Shown: positions 37,027-46,005 of the stretch, piece by piece
Position numbering within the stretch: position 1 is the first letter of the stretch
How the letters are laid out: each line of letters begins with the position of its first letter
The notes under the pieces: generated by a model
Database searches by the model: none
Seen by the model: the letters and a program-made list of their open reading frames with translations, nothing else
What the model was told of the DNA's origin: nothing
Assembly (NCBI GenBank): GCA_964473645.1
Contig: CAYYPW010000011.1
Location: forward strand, 122,323 to 186,322
From: HdN1 sp964473645
GTDB taxonomy: Bacteria; Pseudomonadota; Gammaproteobacteria; Pseudomonadales; Ketobacteraceae
DNA length: 64,000 nt
Reading direction: 5' to 3'
Made by a program: the position numbers and the translations under genes

Positions 37027-37566
37027 TTAGATAAACTCGCCGGCCAGCGCTTCGCATATCGCACGCTTTTGTTCCGCGCTCATCGTGTGGGCCAGCAATC
37101 CCTCAATCGTGAAGATCCAGATCTTCATCAACGTGTTGCGTCGCTCCGCGTCGATGCCACTTTGGGCCATTTCTTGGCTGAGCAGGCCTTCCGTCAGCAG
37201 ATGAAACCGCTCATGCCACGCGTTAATCGGGGCAGAAAGTTGAACCCGTGCATGGACCGTATTGATCAAGCGGCTCGCATGTTCCAACTGTTCAATGAAC
37301 CATAACAGTTTGTCTGCAGGGCGAATGAGCGGGCACTGCTGGTAGGTTTGCCAGCGCTCAGCGAACTCTGCATTTAATACCGCCACCAGCACATCATCCT
37401 TATCCTTGAAATACCAGTAGATGGTGTTGGCGGCGATGCCGGTTTCAGCCGCCAGGCGGTTCATCGAAGTGGCTTCGTAGCCGGTGTCGAGAAACATTCG
37501 TCGCGCAACCTTAATGATTTCGGCACATTTCTCGTCGCGATCTTGCAAGCGTTTATTGCGGGGCAC
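37027..37566 (-). CDS. TetR-family transcriptional regulator
   Basis: 179 aa. N-terminal DNA-binding domain: ARRMFLDTGYEATSMNRLAAETGIAANTIYWYFKDKDDVL contains the helix-turn-helix and the YWYF that follows it. The C-terminal ligand domain is unassigned. The likely start is a GTG. It is divergent from an SDR gene, and two dyads in the 195-bp gap between them suggest it controls that gene and itself. Ligand unknown. Confidence 0.92.
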   Translation of the reverse strand: MPRNKRLQDRDEKCAEIIKVARRMFLDTGYEATSMNRLAAETGIAANTIYWYFKDKDDVLVAVLNAEFAERWQTYQQCPLIRPADKLLWFIEQLEHASRLINTVHARVQLSAPINAWHERFHLLTEGLLSQEMAQSGIDAERRNTLMKIWIFTIEGLLAHTMSAEQKRAICEALAGEFI

Positions 37567-37635
37567 GGGGAGAACTCACTTGGCCTTCTGAACAACCCCA
37601 GGGGCTGTGCAATTGATGAACAATCTTAGCCTATA

Positions 37636-37654
37636 TCTTGAATATCGATCAAGA
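37636..37654. promoter_or_regulatory. Candidate TetR operator 1
   Basis: TCTTGA-N7-TCAAGA dyad (37636-37641 and 37649-37654) in the TetR/SDR intergenic region, about 110 bases before the SDR start. Confidence 0.5.
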
Positions 37655-37676
37655 AAAGCGTTAGACTATTTTTATC

Positions 37677-37691
37677 TTGAATGGCATTCAA
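37677..37691. promoter_or_regulatory. Candidate TetR operator 2
   Basis: TTGAATGGCATTCAA, a perfect 7-bp inverted repeat about one central base, 71 bases before the SDR start. Its first half repeats the ATCTTGAAT found in operator 1. Confidence 0.5.
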
Positions 37692-37761
37692 TGCCCAGCT
37701 GGAAGAGGGGGTGGGCATGTCGCAAGATTCCTTACCACACCTATTCCCGGAGATTTTCTGC

Positions 37762-38559
37762 ATGAGCACGACAGTTCGTACCGCACTGATTACAGGGGCT
37801 TCCGCCGGTATTGGCGAAAGCTTTGCGCGATATCTTGCCGCCGAAGGCTATTCGTTGTTGCTGGTTGCCCGCCGCGCCGATCGATTGAACCAGCTGGCCC
37901 AGGCGCTTAGCCGCGAACACGGCATTCGCTGCAGCATATTGGCAGCGGATTTGACTGATCCCGGTGCGCCAGCCGCCATTGTCAAACATGCGCAGGAAGA
38001 GGGGATAGCGATAGACATACTCATAAATAACGCCGGACTTGGCAGTAGCACCGCTTTCGCAAAAGCCTCATGGGGTAGCCTGAACGATGAAATTCAGCTC
38101 ATGATCACCACGCTCACAGAATTAACGCATCGCGTGTTGCCCGGGATGTTGGAGCGTCAATGGGGACGGATCATCAATTTGTCGTCGCTGGCGGCGTTGT
38201 CACCCCCGGGAGCGAGCCTGCTGTATAGCGCGATCAAAAGTTACGTGCTGGTGCTTTCACAGTCATTGAACATGGAACTGAAACCTCAAGGCGTTCATGT
38301 CAGCGCCCTTTGCCCTGGCTTTACCCGGAGTGAATTTCACGACGTAATGGGAGTGCGCGATAGCGCAAATCGCTTGCCCGGTATTTTGTGGCAGGCACCG
38401 GAAGACGTGGTGCGCGAAGGTTGGGCCGCTGTCATGAAAGGCAAACCTGTGTGCGTTCCGGGCAGCGTGAATAAACTCATCGCGGGAAGCTTAAGGCCTT
38501 TGCCGCTTGGGGTGCAGTATTTTCTAAGTGAGGCAATGAACCCGTTAGAACTGTCATGA
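37762..38559 (+). CDS. Short-chain dehydrogenase/reductase
   Basis: 265 aa from ATG 37762, with GGAG about ten bases upstream; a longer frame to 37681 would cross operator 2. Rossmann motif TGASAGIG near the N-terminus, NNAG, catalytic Ser in INLSSLAAL and YxxxK (YSAIK). LLARRADRLN supports NADP preference. Close in style to the DltE/YbbO kind of SDRs acting on lipid-like ketones or aldehydes. Probably repressed by the divergent TetR. Confidence 0.93.
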   Translation: MSTTVRTALITGASAGIGESFARYLAAEGYSLLLVARRADRLNQLAQALSREHGIRCSILAADLTDPGAPAAIVKHAQEEGIAIDILINNAGLGSSTAFAKASWGSLNDEIQLMITTLTELTHRVLPGMLERQWGRIINLSSLAALSPPGASLLYSAIKSYVLVLSQSLNMELKPQGVHVSALCPGFTRSEFHDVMGVRDSANRLPGILWQAPEDVVREGWAAVMKGKPVCVPGSVNKLIAGSLRPLPLGVQYFLSEAMNPLELS

Positions 38560-38695
38560 ATAAAGCATGACGGTATAGCACGTTCCACTACATCATGTTG
38601 CTTTCGAGCACGTCACATTTGAGTAGTTTACATTCGAGCTCACCACGCCCGAGCACACTACACTAAAGCGCGGCAATTGTATCAACGGCAGCTAA

Positions 38696-38729
38696 ATCAA
38701 GGGCACCTTGAGCCTCAGGTGCCCTTGAT
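38696..38729. terminator. Bidirectional hairpin between SDR and protease genes
   Basis: Perfect 13-bp stem ATCAAGGGCACCT / AGGTGCCCTTGAT with an 8-base loop, in the convergent gap. T runs are short on both sides. Confidence 0.6.
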
Positions 38730-38800
38730 TCAGGCGTTAAGTGGAATGCAAAACGCTTTTACACATTTGCCGGATTCCAATGCGTTGACCGCTGGGTGAT

Positions 38801-39778
38801 TTAATACCGGCTCAGTTCGAGACTAACTCTGGCATCATCCACATTAGGCAGCATTGAAATTTTCAGACCAATTTCCGGCATGCAAAAATCGCCTTTGTCT
38901 TGGGTCACGAGCTGTCTTGTCGCTTGCTTCTGTCTTAAATAATGGACGGTAAAACACTTGTTTTGTCCTTTGCTTTTGCAATACCCCTCAGACGGCCAAG
39001 AAATGAAAAGTGTTGGATAGTTTTTCGGTGTAACAATGACCGTTGACAGGTCGCTGCCATCAAAATCGCTCAGTTGCGAGAGCGTATAGGTGGATGCAAA
39101 AGCACCGTCATACTGTTCAACCTCATCTTTAGCAAGCCAGCCCTTCAGGTAATGCTGTACAGCATTAAGATGCTTGCTGCCGATCGCATGCCCATTCAAT
39201 ACCGTGCTCACATCGTAATGAAATTTATTATCGCTACCCAGACGACCGGTTTCTGTTCGCGAGGAGTGTCCTAAACCTATTTTATGTCCAAATTCGTGAT
39301 TGGCGACATTGCCTATGAACTGTGATTGCCAGGTCATATTGTTGTTATGCCTTGCAGGATCTACCTGAAATTTATAATGAGCGCCCCCGCCCGCTTTGTA
39401 GGATAGATTCAACTGATTGCGGGAATTTCTGCCATAAAATTCCGCGACACGATTAATCATCTTTTCACACTTGTCTTGGAGTTCCGGTGTGTTGGGTACA
39501 GTCGTACATGAAATGGTCTTGTTGCCTTTGACGGGCTTGATGGTTGGAAGCAAGCCCGTAAAAAGTTCAGAATCATTGCCACTGGCAGAGCCATCACATT
39601 TGCCGTTGTAATTGTTCGGGTATTCCGTGTGAGTGGTTGCATTTTCTGCCTCAGCCTGCCGGGCCAATGACGGCTCAGATAATAGTAGGGAGATGGGCAT
39701 TATTAATAGAAAAGCAGATTTTTTGAAGCCTGAAAAAGAAACCGCTTTTTTAACTGATACCGCATTTTTTGTTTTCAT
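38801..39778 (-). CDS. Secreted zincin metalloprotease, gametolysin (M11)-like
   Basis: 325 aa. Signal peptide: KKSAFLLIMPISLLLSEPSLA. Zinc-binding signature HEFGHKIGLGH at residues 161-171, the full metzincin HExxHxxGxxH. Six or more cysteines in the mature chain suggest an exported, disulfide-bonded enzyme. Overall pattern recalls peptidase M11 (gametolysin) domains, cell-wall glycoprotein proteases of algae that also occur in marine bacteria. Substrate unknown; possibly extracellular matrix or algal wall proteins. Confidence 0.82.
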   Translation of the reverse strand: MKTKNAVSVKKAVSFSGFKKSAFLLIMPISLLLSEPSLARQAEAENATTHTEYPNNYNGKCDGSASGNDSELFTGLLPTIKPVKGNKTISCTTVPNTPELQDKCEKMINRVAEFYGRNSRNQLNLSYKAGGGAHYKFQVDPARHNNNMTWQSQFIGNVANHEFGHKIGLGHSSRTETGRLGSDNKFHYDVSTVLNGHAIGSKHLNAVQHYLKGWLAKDEVEQYDGAFASTYTLSQLSDFDGSDLSTVIVTPKNYPTLFISWPSEGYCKSKGQNKCFTVHYLRQKQATRQLVTQDKGDFCMPEIGLKISMLPNVDDARVSLELSRY

Positions 39779-40365
39779 AATCAGTCTCCTGAATTGTTCT
39801 TATAGATGATCATGTTGCCTGAAAAACTGAGTCGCACACGGTCTTGCCTTTTTTCAAAAATATTGGCGCAGGCGTTTTCTTTCCATGGGGCGAGCAGGGC
39901 AAATCGGAGTCAACCTGAAAATCTGGTTGCCGGGTGCAAGTTCATTCTATGGCTATCACTTGGGGTGGGCATGTCTTGACGCGATAATCACCTATCCTTC
40001 GGCGCCAAAAAATCGCGTAGAGCGAAGCCTGATTTGATCGCTACGGTTTTAAGTTAATCTACGGAACGGTGTGATGAGGCGAAGGGGTATAACGCTGTTG
40101 TTAATGGCCAAGTAAATAGCCCGCTGTCCTCCAGCCAATTTGATCCGCCCGCCGCTGCGGGGAATGTCCTATCCAGCCGTATCCAGCGAGCATGGAAGAA
40201 ATGGGTCTACTTCCGAGATCCTGAGGTGTGACACCTTTCGCGAGCGGATGAGGGAACCGTACAAGCTACGAGTTCGGGGTCTGAAGGAATAGCAGGTTTG
40301 CGACTGAACAGCCCTGCCGGTGTGCACACCGTGGGGCGGTTAAGGCTTCTGTTCTTAGAAAACAA
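39779..40365. other. Long non-coding stretch with structured 3' part
   Basis: About 590 bp without a credible gene. Between about 40200 and 40345 it becomes rich in dyads: AGGTGTGACACCT at 40224-40236, CGGTGTGCACACCG at 40318-40331, and a GCAGG/CCCTGC pair around 40292-40318. This could be a structured RNA or a decayed element; I do not recognise a known family. Confidence 0.4.
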
Positions 40366-40397
40366 CAAAGGGCTACAGTTTTCACTGTAACCCTTTG
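40366..40397 (-). terminator. Terminator after tRNA-Ile
   Basis: Stem CAAAGGG.TACAG / CTGTA.CCCTTTG with one internal mismatch and a six-base loop. On the reverse strand it is followed by GTTGTTTTC. It lies eight bases after the tRNA 3' end. Confidence 0.75.
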
Positions 40398-40404
40398 ATT
40401 TATA

Positions 40405-40481
40405 TGGTGGGCCCACCAGGACTTGAACCTGGGACCGGCCGATTATGAGTCGGACGCTCTAACCAACTGAGCTATGGGCCC
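40405..40481 (-). tRNA. ileX: tRNA-Ile2, anticodon CAU (read as lysidine-CAU)
   Basis: 77 nt with encoded CCA. Acceptor GGGCCCA pairs with TGGGCCC; D-loop TAGCTCAGTTGGTTAGAGC; anticodon loop CTCATAA; T-arm CCAGGTTCAAGTCCTGG. CAU could mean Met or Ile. C4-G69 and C5-G68 in the acceptor stem, together with the CTCATAA loop, fit the TilS-modified tRNA-Ile that reads AUA, rather than elongator Met. It follows rpoD, as in related genomes. Confidence 0.88.
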
Positions 40482-40550
40482 TAAGAGGCGCCAGATTATA
40501 CCGGCAAAGACAAAGTCCGGTAAAGCTAAGCCAACGCCACATCTAACATT

Positions 40551-42440
40551 TTAAGCGCCGCTATCATTGTCCAAGAAGCTACGCAAATGCTCCGACCGGC
40601 TCGGGTGGCGCAGTTTACGCAGTGCTTTGGCTTCAATCTGACGAATCCGCTCGCGCGTTACATCAAACTGTTTGCCCACTTCTTCCAGCGTGTGGTCCGT
40701 GTTCATGTCGATACCAAAGCGCATCGCCAAGACTTTCGCCTCACGCGCTGTCAGGCTCGCCAATACTTCACGGGTCGCTTCACGCAAGCTCTCGGCCGTA
40801 GCCGCATCCACAGGTGATTGCATGGTCGTATCCTCGATGAAATCCCCCAAATGTGAATCTTCATCGTCACCAATCGGTGTCTCCATCGAGATGGGCTCTT
40901 TGGCGATTTTCAGCACTTTACGTACCTTGTCTTCCGGCATCTCCAGGCGCACGCCCAGTTCTTCCGGCGTCGGCTCGCGGCCCATCTCCTGCAGCATCTG
41001 CCGTGATACACGGTTCAGCTTGTTGATGGTCTCAATCATGTGCACGGGGATACGAATGGTACGCGCCTGATCGGCGATCGAACGCGTAATCGCCTGACGT
41101 ATCCACCACGTCGCATAGGTCGAGAACTTGTAACCACGACGATATTCAAACTTGTCGACCGCTTTCATCAAACCAATGTTGCCTTCCTGGATCAGATCGA
41201 GGAACTGCAAACCACGGTTGGTATATTTTTTCGCGATCGAAATAACCAGACGCAGGTTGGCCTCAACCATCTCTTTCTTGGCGCGGCGGGCTTTCGCTTC
41301 GCCGATAGAAATGCGACGGTTGATTTCCTTGATTTCCGGAATCGACAAAAACAGCGCTTCTTCAAGTTGCACCAGTTTTTGCTGTGACTTCAATACTTCA
41401 GCTTTCAACGCGCCAACACGCTCGGCATACGCAGCCTTGCGACCGGAAATCTCGTCAACCCACCCCAGATTGGTTTCATTGCCCGGGAACAACTTGATGA
41501 AATCCTTACGCGGCATTTTTGCGATACGAATACATTGCGTCATGATGGCGCGCTCGTTTTCACGAATGCTTTCCAGCGTGAGGCGAACGTTTTCTACCAG
41601 CGTATCAAACAGGCGTGGCACCAGTTTGAATGTCACAAAATTGGTAGCAAGATCTTCGAGTGCCTTGTCAGTATTCTTGGATTCGCGGCCTTCACGACCG
41701 CGCACCTTGTTCAGTTCGGCCAACAAATCTCGCAGCGTTGTAAAACGAATGCGCGCTTCTTCGGGGTCGAGGTTGCCGTCTTCTTCGTCATCGGTGGCTT
41801 CGGCGCCTTCAGCCGCAGCTTCTTCCCCTTCGGGGGCATCGGCCAGATCTTCGTCTTTGACGGCCGCCACTTCTGCTTCGGGGGCTTCGGCTTCAAAGTC
41901 GACCGGCTCAAGCACTTCGGCTTCCAGCATGTCCAGATAGCCGCTGATAATGTCACCCAGACGACGCTCTTGCGTGCCCACCTTGTCGTATTCGCCCAGC
42001 ACGTGATCTACCGATCCGGGCCAGTAGGCGAGGGCGCTCATGACTTCCCGAATGCCTTCCTCTATGCGTTTGGCGATAACGATTTCGCCTTCGCGGGTCA
42101 GCAGTTCGACCGAACCCATTTCGCGCATATACATGCGCACAGGGTCAGTGGTGCGGCCGGGTTCGGCATCGATCACCACGTTGCTGGGGCCTTCGTCATC
42201 CACCGCTTCTTCGGGGGAGGCAGCGGCCTCACCGCGCAGTAAATCTTCAACGCCGGGCGCGGTTTCATGCACCGGGATGCCCATGTCGTTGATCATCGCA
42301 ATGATGTCTTCAATCTGTTCCGGATCGGTAATATCCGGTGGCAGATGGTCGTTCACATCTGCAAAGGTCAAAAAGCCTTGCTCTTTACCACGGGCAATCA
42401 GCTGCTTTAGCTGGGACTTCTGTTGCTCGGTATCGCTCAT
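40551..42440 (-). CDS. rpoD: RNA polymerase primary sigma factor (sigma-70)
   Basis: 629 aa from ATG 42440; a slightly longer frame exists but MSDTEQQKSQLKQLI is the usual start. Region 1.1 at the N-terminus, an acidic non-conserved insert (DAPEGEEAAAEGAEATDDEE), regions 2.1-2.4 with LRLVISIAKKYTNRGLQFLD, FEYRRGYKFSTYATWWIRQA, and region 4.2 TLEEVGKQFDVTRERIRQIE. Last protein gene of the macromolecular synthesis operon rpsU-yqeY-dnaG-rpoD. Confidence 0.98.
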   Translation of the reverse strand: MSDTEQQKSQLKQLIARGKEQGFLTFADVNDHLPPDITDPEQIEDIIAMINDMGIPVHETAPGVEDLLRGEAAASPEEAVDDEGPSNVVIDAEPGRTTDPVRMYMREMGSVELLTREGEIVIAKRIEEGIREVMSALAYWPGSVDHVLGEYDKVGTQERRLGDIISGYLDMLEAEVLEPVDFEAEAPEAEVAAVKDEDLADAPEGEEAAAEGAEATDDEEDGNLDPEEARIRFTTLRDLLAELNKVRGREGRESKNTDKALEDLATNFVTFKLVPRLFDTLVENVRLTLESIRENERAIMTQCIRIAKMPRKDFIKLFPGNETNLGWVDEISGRKAAYAERVGALKAEVLKSQQKLVQLEEALFLSIPEIKEINRRISIGEAKARRAKKEMVEANLRLVISIAKKYTNRGLQFLDLIQEGNIGLMKAVDKFEYRRGYKFSTYATWWIRQAITRSIADQARTIRIPVHMIETINKLNRVSRQMLQEMGREPTPEELGVRLEMPEDKVRKVLKIAKEPISMETPIGDDEDSHLGDFIEDTTMQSPVDAATAESLREATREVLASLTAREAKVLAMRFGIDMNTDHTLEEVGKQFDVTRERIRQIEAKALRKLRHPSRSEHLRSFLDNDSGA

Positions 42441-42559
42441 GGAGTGCCCATTCCTCAATCAAGGTGCGCGAAAGAAACCGCGCATTATACAAATAAGGGC
42501 GTCCCCAGGCCACTTAAAGCCCGGAAACAGATGAAATTTGCTGTCAGAAAGGTGCAATG

Positions 42560-44821
42560 TCAGTGTTTCACGCGTGACAGTTCCTGTTTTAAGTGTAGTA
42601 GTTCTCTAAAGCGCGTCTTGTCTGGGATGTTGGCACTGATAAGTGCATCCAGTTCTTGCTCCACTCGAATCAGGTGGAGTTTACGTAGGGCGTCGCCCAA
42701 TTCGCTTTGCAAAGGCCCATTGGCCTGCAGAAATTCTTTTGCTGCCAGAGCGGCCAGATGTTCGCCATCGTCGGTGGCGTGCCATCGGCCCAACAGCGCG
42801 GCAGTCGAAGCGCTGGGGTGCTGCGACAGGTACTCCAGCAAATCAATCAGTAGACTCATATGCGGCAAGGTAAGTTCATACACCTCGCGCGGGATTTGTA
42901 TATCGCTGGCCTGTCGCGGGCTTTGCAGCAGGCTGCGAATGGTGGCGTCCACCAACGATGTCACTGGCGCGGGTGGCGGCAGGGGGCGCTTGGGTTGAAA
43001 GCCCTTATTGCGCGGCTCGAAGCGGCGCTTTTTAGGATCGGTCACGCCCCAAGGTGGAGGTGTTTCTTCTTCATAATTGTACTCTTGCGGCGCAGACGCT
43101 TTTCCCTGCCGATCTGCGTTGCGCCACTCGTCGCGCCGCCCCTCGTTACGGGGATCGCTTGGATTTTGCCGATCTCCAAAGGGTGCATGACGCGATGAGT
43201 CACCTCTGTCGTCAATGGGTCGATGGTCATTGGGGCGATAGTCAGTTTGCTCAAAGTGAGCACCCTCCATGTCCATGAGGCCGAAGTCCGCCCAAGGCGC
43301 GTCATGGGGAGGCGCAAAATCCGCATAGTCTGCGGCATTTTCGGTCGGGGAGGGCTGCCCCATTGCAGGATAGGGAGCCGCCGTTTTTGTGGCCGATTTT
43401 GCGGTTGCTGGCGCTGCAGTGGGTGTTGAAGAAGGTATTGCACCCTGAGTTGGGCTGGGCATTGTGCCGCTTGTCTGCAATCTGGGTGGTGCTGCGGATG
43501 CGTGAGTTGCAGGTGTCGCTGCTGCGGCCGCTGCTTGCGCAATGCTCCACAAGCTGGCTTTTTCCAGCTTCGTCAGTTCGGCCAGGCGATTGATCATCAA
43601 CTCTTGCAGAATGCCTTTGGGCAATCGGTCGATCAGTGGCAATGCCATGCTCACCAGTCGCGCCCGCCCATCCAGCATATTCATATCGACCTGCGCCATC
43701 AGATGGTCAAACAGGTACTCTGGCAGTGGCTGCGCTTTTTGCAATCCGGCCAGAAACAACTCTGGCCCATCTTTGCGTACCTGCGTGTCAGGGTCTTCGC
43801 CGTCTGGCAGAAAATGAAACTTCACGCTGCGGCCTTCCCTCATGGCGGACAGCGTATTCTCAAGTGCTCGCCAGGCGGCTGCTCGCCCGGCACGATCGCC
43901 GTCAAAACAGAACACCACCTCGTTCACCACCCGGAACAAGGCTTCAATATGTTCACGTGTGCAGGCAGTGCCCAGCGTCGCCACCGCAAAAGAAATCCCA
44001 TGTTGGGCGAGGGCAATGACATCCATATAGCCTTCAACCACCACAAAGCGGTCGAGCTTGCTGGTGGCGATGCGGGCTTCATAAAAGCCGTATAGCGTTT
44101 CGCCTTTATGAAAAATCTCGGTTTCAGGCGAGTTCAGATATTTGGGCTTTTCATCACCCAGCACGCGTCCACCAAAGGCCACTGTGCGCCCTTTACCATC
44201 GCGAATCGGGAACATGATGCGATCGCGAAAGCGATCATAAATACGGCCTTGATCCGATTTGATGGCCATGCCGGTTTGCTGCAGCAACTGCATGCCTTTG
44301 CCGTCCTGGCCCAACGTTGAGACCAGATTGTCCCAGCCGGGAGGTGCAAACCCCAGGCTAAAACGCTCAATAATGTCCTGACTCAGCTGCCGCTTGCGCA
44401 GGTAGGCAAGCGCACGCTCACGTGTGCGCGGGTTTTTTAATTGCGCATTATAAAACTGGCGGGCTTTATCCAGTGTGTCATACAGAGGACGTCGGTCAGG
44501 CCCCTTGGGTTGGTCGTTACCTTCGCGCTGGACTTCAATGCCCAGTGTTTTAGCGAGGGATTCAATCGCCTCAACAAAACTCAGATGACCGTGATCCATC
44601 AAAAAGCTGACGGCATTGCCGCTGGCGCCGCAGCCGAAACAATAATAAAACTGCTTTTCCGGGCTGACGGTGAAGGAGGGGGATTTTTCCTGATGAAAAG
44701 GACAGCAGCAGGTATAGTTTTTACCTGCCCTTTTTAGCGGCACATGGCGATCGATCAGCTCTACCAGGTCAACCCGGGACAGCAGATCTTCGATAAAGTG
44801 ATCAGGAATCCGGCCAGCCAT
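42560..44821 (-). CDS. dnaG: DNA primase
   Basis: 753 aa, longer than the usual 580-660. N-terminal zinc domain with CCCPFHQEKSPSFTVSP and YYCFGCGASG. TOPRIM catalytic region with VVEGYMDVIAL and FCFDGDRAGRAA. Family C-terminal helicase-binding domain. An extended linker of about 190 residues rich in Ala, Pro, Asp and Arg (roughly 430-620) separates core and C-terminus and accounts for the extra length. Lies between the yqeY-like gene and rpoD. Confidence 0.97.
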   Translation of the reverse strand: MAGRIPDHFIEDLLSRVDLVELIDRHVPLKRAGKNYTCCCPFHQEKSPSFTVSPEKQFYYCFGCGASGNAVSFLMDHGHLSFVEAIESLAKTLGIEVQREGNDQPKGPDRRPLYDTLDKARQFYNAQLKNPRTRERALAYLRKRQLSQDIIERFSLGFAPPGWDNLVSTLGQDGKGMQLLQQTGMAIKSDQGRIYDRFRDRIMFPIRDGKGRTVAFGGRVLGDEKPKYLNSPETEIFHKGETLYGFYEARIATSKLDRFVVVEGYMDVIALAQHGISFAVATLGTACTREHIEALFRVVNEVVFCFDGDRAGRAAAWRALENTLSAMREGRSVKFHFLPDGEDPDTQVRKDGPELFLAGLQKAQPLPEYLFDHLMAQVDMNMLDGRARLVSMALPLIDRLPKGILQELMINRLAELTKLEKASLWSIAQAAAAAATPATHASAAPPRLQTSGTMPSPTQGAIPSSTPTAAPATAKSATKTAAPYPAMGQPSPTENAADYADFAPPHDAPWADFGLMDMEGAHFEQTDYRPNDHRPIDDRGDSSRHAPFGDRQNPSDPRNEGRRDEWRNADRQGKASAPQEYNYEEETPPPWGVTDPKKRRFEPRNKGFQPKRPLPPPAPVTSLVDATIRSLLQSPRQASDIQIPREVYELTLPHMSLLIDLLEYLSQHPSASTAALLGRWHATDDGEHLAALAAKEFLQANGPLQSELGDALRKLHLIRVEQELDALISANIPDKTRFRELLHLKQELSRVKH

Positions 44822-44837
44822 GGGGCTAGACCTGCTG

Positions 44838-45287
44838 TCAGGACAGCAGGGATTTGATCTGTTGGCTTAGCACGCTCATGTCGGCGCGGCCTTGCACTTT
44901 GGGCTTGATGGCGTTCATCACCTTGCCCATGTCTTTTGCAGATTGCGCACCGGTCTCGGCGATGGTATCGCGAATGATCTGCTCAAGTTCTGCAGGTGAT
45001 AACGCTTCCGGCAGAAACTCCTGCAGCACGACAATTTCGGCGCGCTCTTTGTTGGCCAGATCGTCGCGACCGCCCTTGGTAAACTGCTCGATAGATTCCT
45101 TGCGCTGTTTGATCAGTTTTTCGATCACTGCCAGCACGCGGGTATCATCCAGTTCGATACGCTCATCGACTTCGATCTGTTTGAGGGCAGAGGTCGCCAT
45201 GCGTAACACGGTTAGGCGATCCTTGTCTTTGGCCTTCATGGCCTCTTTGACAGCGTCATTGAGCCTTTCTTTGATGGCGGAACTCAT
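44838..45287 (-). CDS. yqeY: GatB/YqeY-domain protein
   Basis: 149 aa. Sequence AMKAKDKDRLTVLRMATSAL, KQRKESIEQFTKGGRDDLANKE, EFLPEALSPAELEQII and DMGKVMNAIKPKVQGRAD are the YqeY consensus. The fold is related to the tRNA-binding tail domain of GatB; the role may be in tRNA-dependent amidation or in RNA binding. Between rpsU and dnaG, as in Pseudomonas-type macromolecular synthesis operons. Confidence 0.94.
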   Translation of the reverse strand: MSSAIKERLNDAVKEAMKAKDKDRLTVLRMATSALKQIEVDERIELDDTRVLAVIEKLIKQRKESIEQFTKGGRDDLANKERAEIVVLQEFLPEALSPAELEQIIRDTIAETGAQSAKDMGKVMNAIKPKVQGRADMSVLSQQIKSLLS

Positions 45288-45373
45288 GGTGTCTATCCTC
45301 TCTTAACGGCGTTGAGCGGCTTTTTCAAGGCGTTCAATCAGGGTCCACGGGCAGGGCGGGCAACAGAAAAGAG

Positions 45374-45404
45374 AAAAACGCCGAAGCCGGTCGCCCGGTC
45401 GGCG
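45374..45404 (-). terminator. Attenuator/terminator between rpsU and yqeY
   Basis: On the reverse strand: CGCCGA-CCGG-GCGA-CCGG-CT-TCGGCG followed by TTTTT (45374-45378). It lies about 30 bases after rpsU. Known macromolecular synthesis operons use an internal terminator here to make more S21 than primase. Confidence 0.8.
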
Positions 45405-45434
45405 TCTTCAAATTTTAACGCAGGAAGCGAGAAA

Positions 45435-45650
45435 TTAAGCAGTACGCTTGCGACGCAGTGACTCGCGAGCCAGCTTCTTCGCATGACGCTTTACAGCAGC
45501 AGCCATTTTGCGCTTGCGCTCTTGGGTGGGCTTTTCGTAGAACTCGCGACGACGAACTTCAGCCAATACACCCGCTTTTTCGCAAGAACGCTTGAAGCGA
45601 CGCAGAGCCACGTCAAATGGCTCGTTTTCTTTAACTTTTACCTGCGGCAT
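45435..45650 (-). CDS. rpsU: 30S ribosomal protein S21
   Basis: 71 aa from ATG 45650 (MPQVKVKENEPFDVALRRFK); an upstream in-frame start adds six unlikely residues. Strongly basic C-terminus KKLARESLRRKRTA is typical. First gene of the macromolecular synthesis operon, with its own promoter and a terminator behind it. Confidence 0.98.
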   Translation of the reverse strand: MPQVKVKENEPFDVALRRFKRSCEKAGVLAEVRRREFYEKPTQERKRKMAAAVKRHAKKLARESLRRKRTA

Positions 45651-45750
45651 TAAACTTACCTTTAACAATTTTCAATGAACCGAACCGTTTGCCGATGAAC
45701 CTGCATGGAACGCCGACGCTTAAAAGCGACCGGGCTGACCCTTGTTTATT

Positions 45751-45778
45751 ACAAGCTGTCTATCACAAGCTGTCTATC
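45751..45778. repeat. 14-bp tandem duplication in the rpsU leader
   Basis: ACAAGCTGTCTATC occurs twice back to back, between the predicted rpsU transcription start and its start codon. Confidence 0.8.
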
Positions 45779-45874
45779 ACCTGCTTTCAGACTCGCTAGA
45801 GACAAGAGCAAAAAGTGTAGCGCCTTGAGCCGGGTCGACAAGGAGTGACTCATGAATCTCCTTCGGGGGCCGCA

Positions 45875-45903
45875 ATTGTACTGTCTAAAACTTTAGATTG
45901 CAA
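45875..45903 (-). promoter_or_regulatory. Sigma-70 promoter of rpsU
   Basis: Reverse strand: -35 TTGCAA (45898-45903), 17-base spacer, -10 TACAAT (45875-45880). Start of transcription expected near 45868, giving a leader of about 220 bases before rpsU. Confidence 0.65.
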
Positions 45904-46005
45904 AGCGAAAACGAGGCGTTGCCATGCAAAAACTGTTGACCCAATCACTGGATTGCAAAGTTTGGCAGGGGCGTTATGATGCGGCCAACCTTAGAGGACA
46001 GACCC

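Larger units (their letters stand above)
45651..46005. other. 355-bp divergent promoter region of rpsU and tsaD
   Basis: Contains the rpsU promoter (45875-45903) and an exact 14-bp tandem duplication ACAAGCTGTCTATC at 45751-45778 in the rpsU leader. No ORF. Confidence 0.6.

Noticed and set aside
40207..40416. Reverse-strand 69-codon ORF
   Set aside because: Overlaps the tRNA 3' end and its terminator; composition not protein-like.
40405..40481. tRNA-Met(CAU) reading
   Set aside because: C4-G69, C5-G68 acceptor pairs and the CTCATAA loop fit tRNA-Ile2 better than elongator Met.
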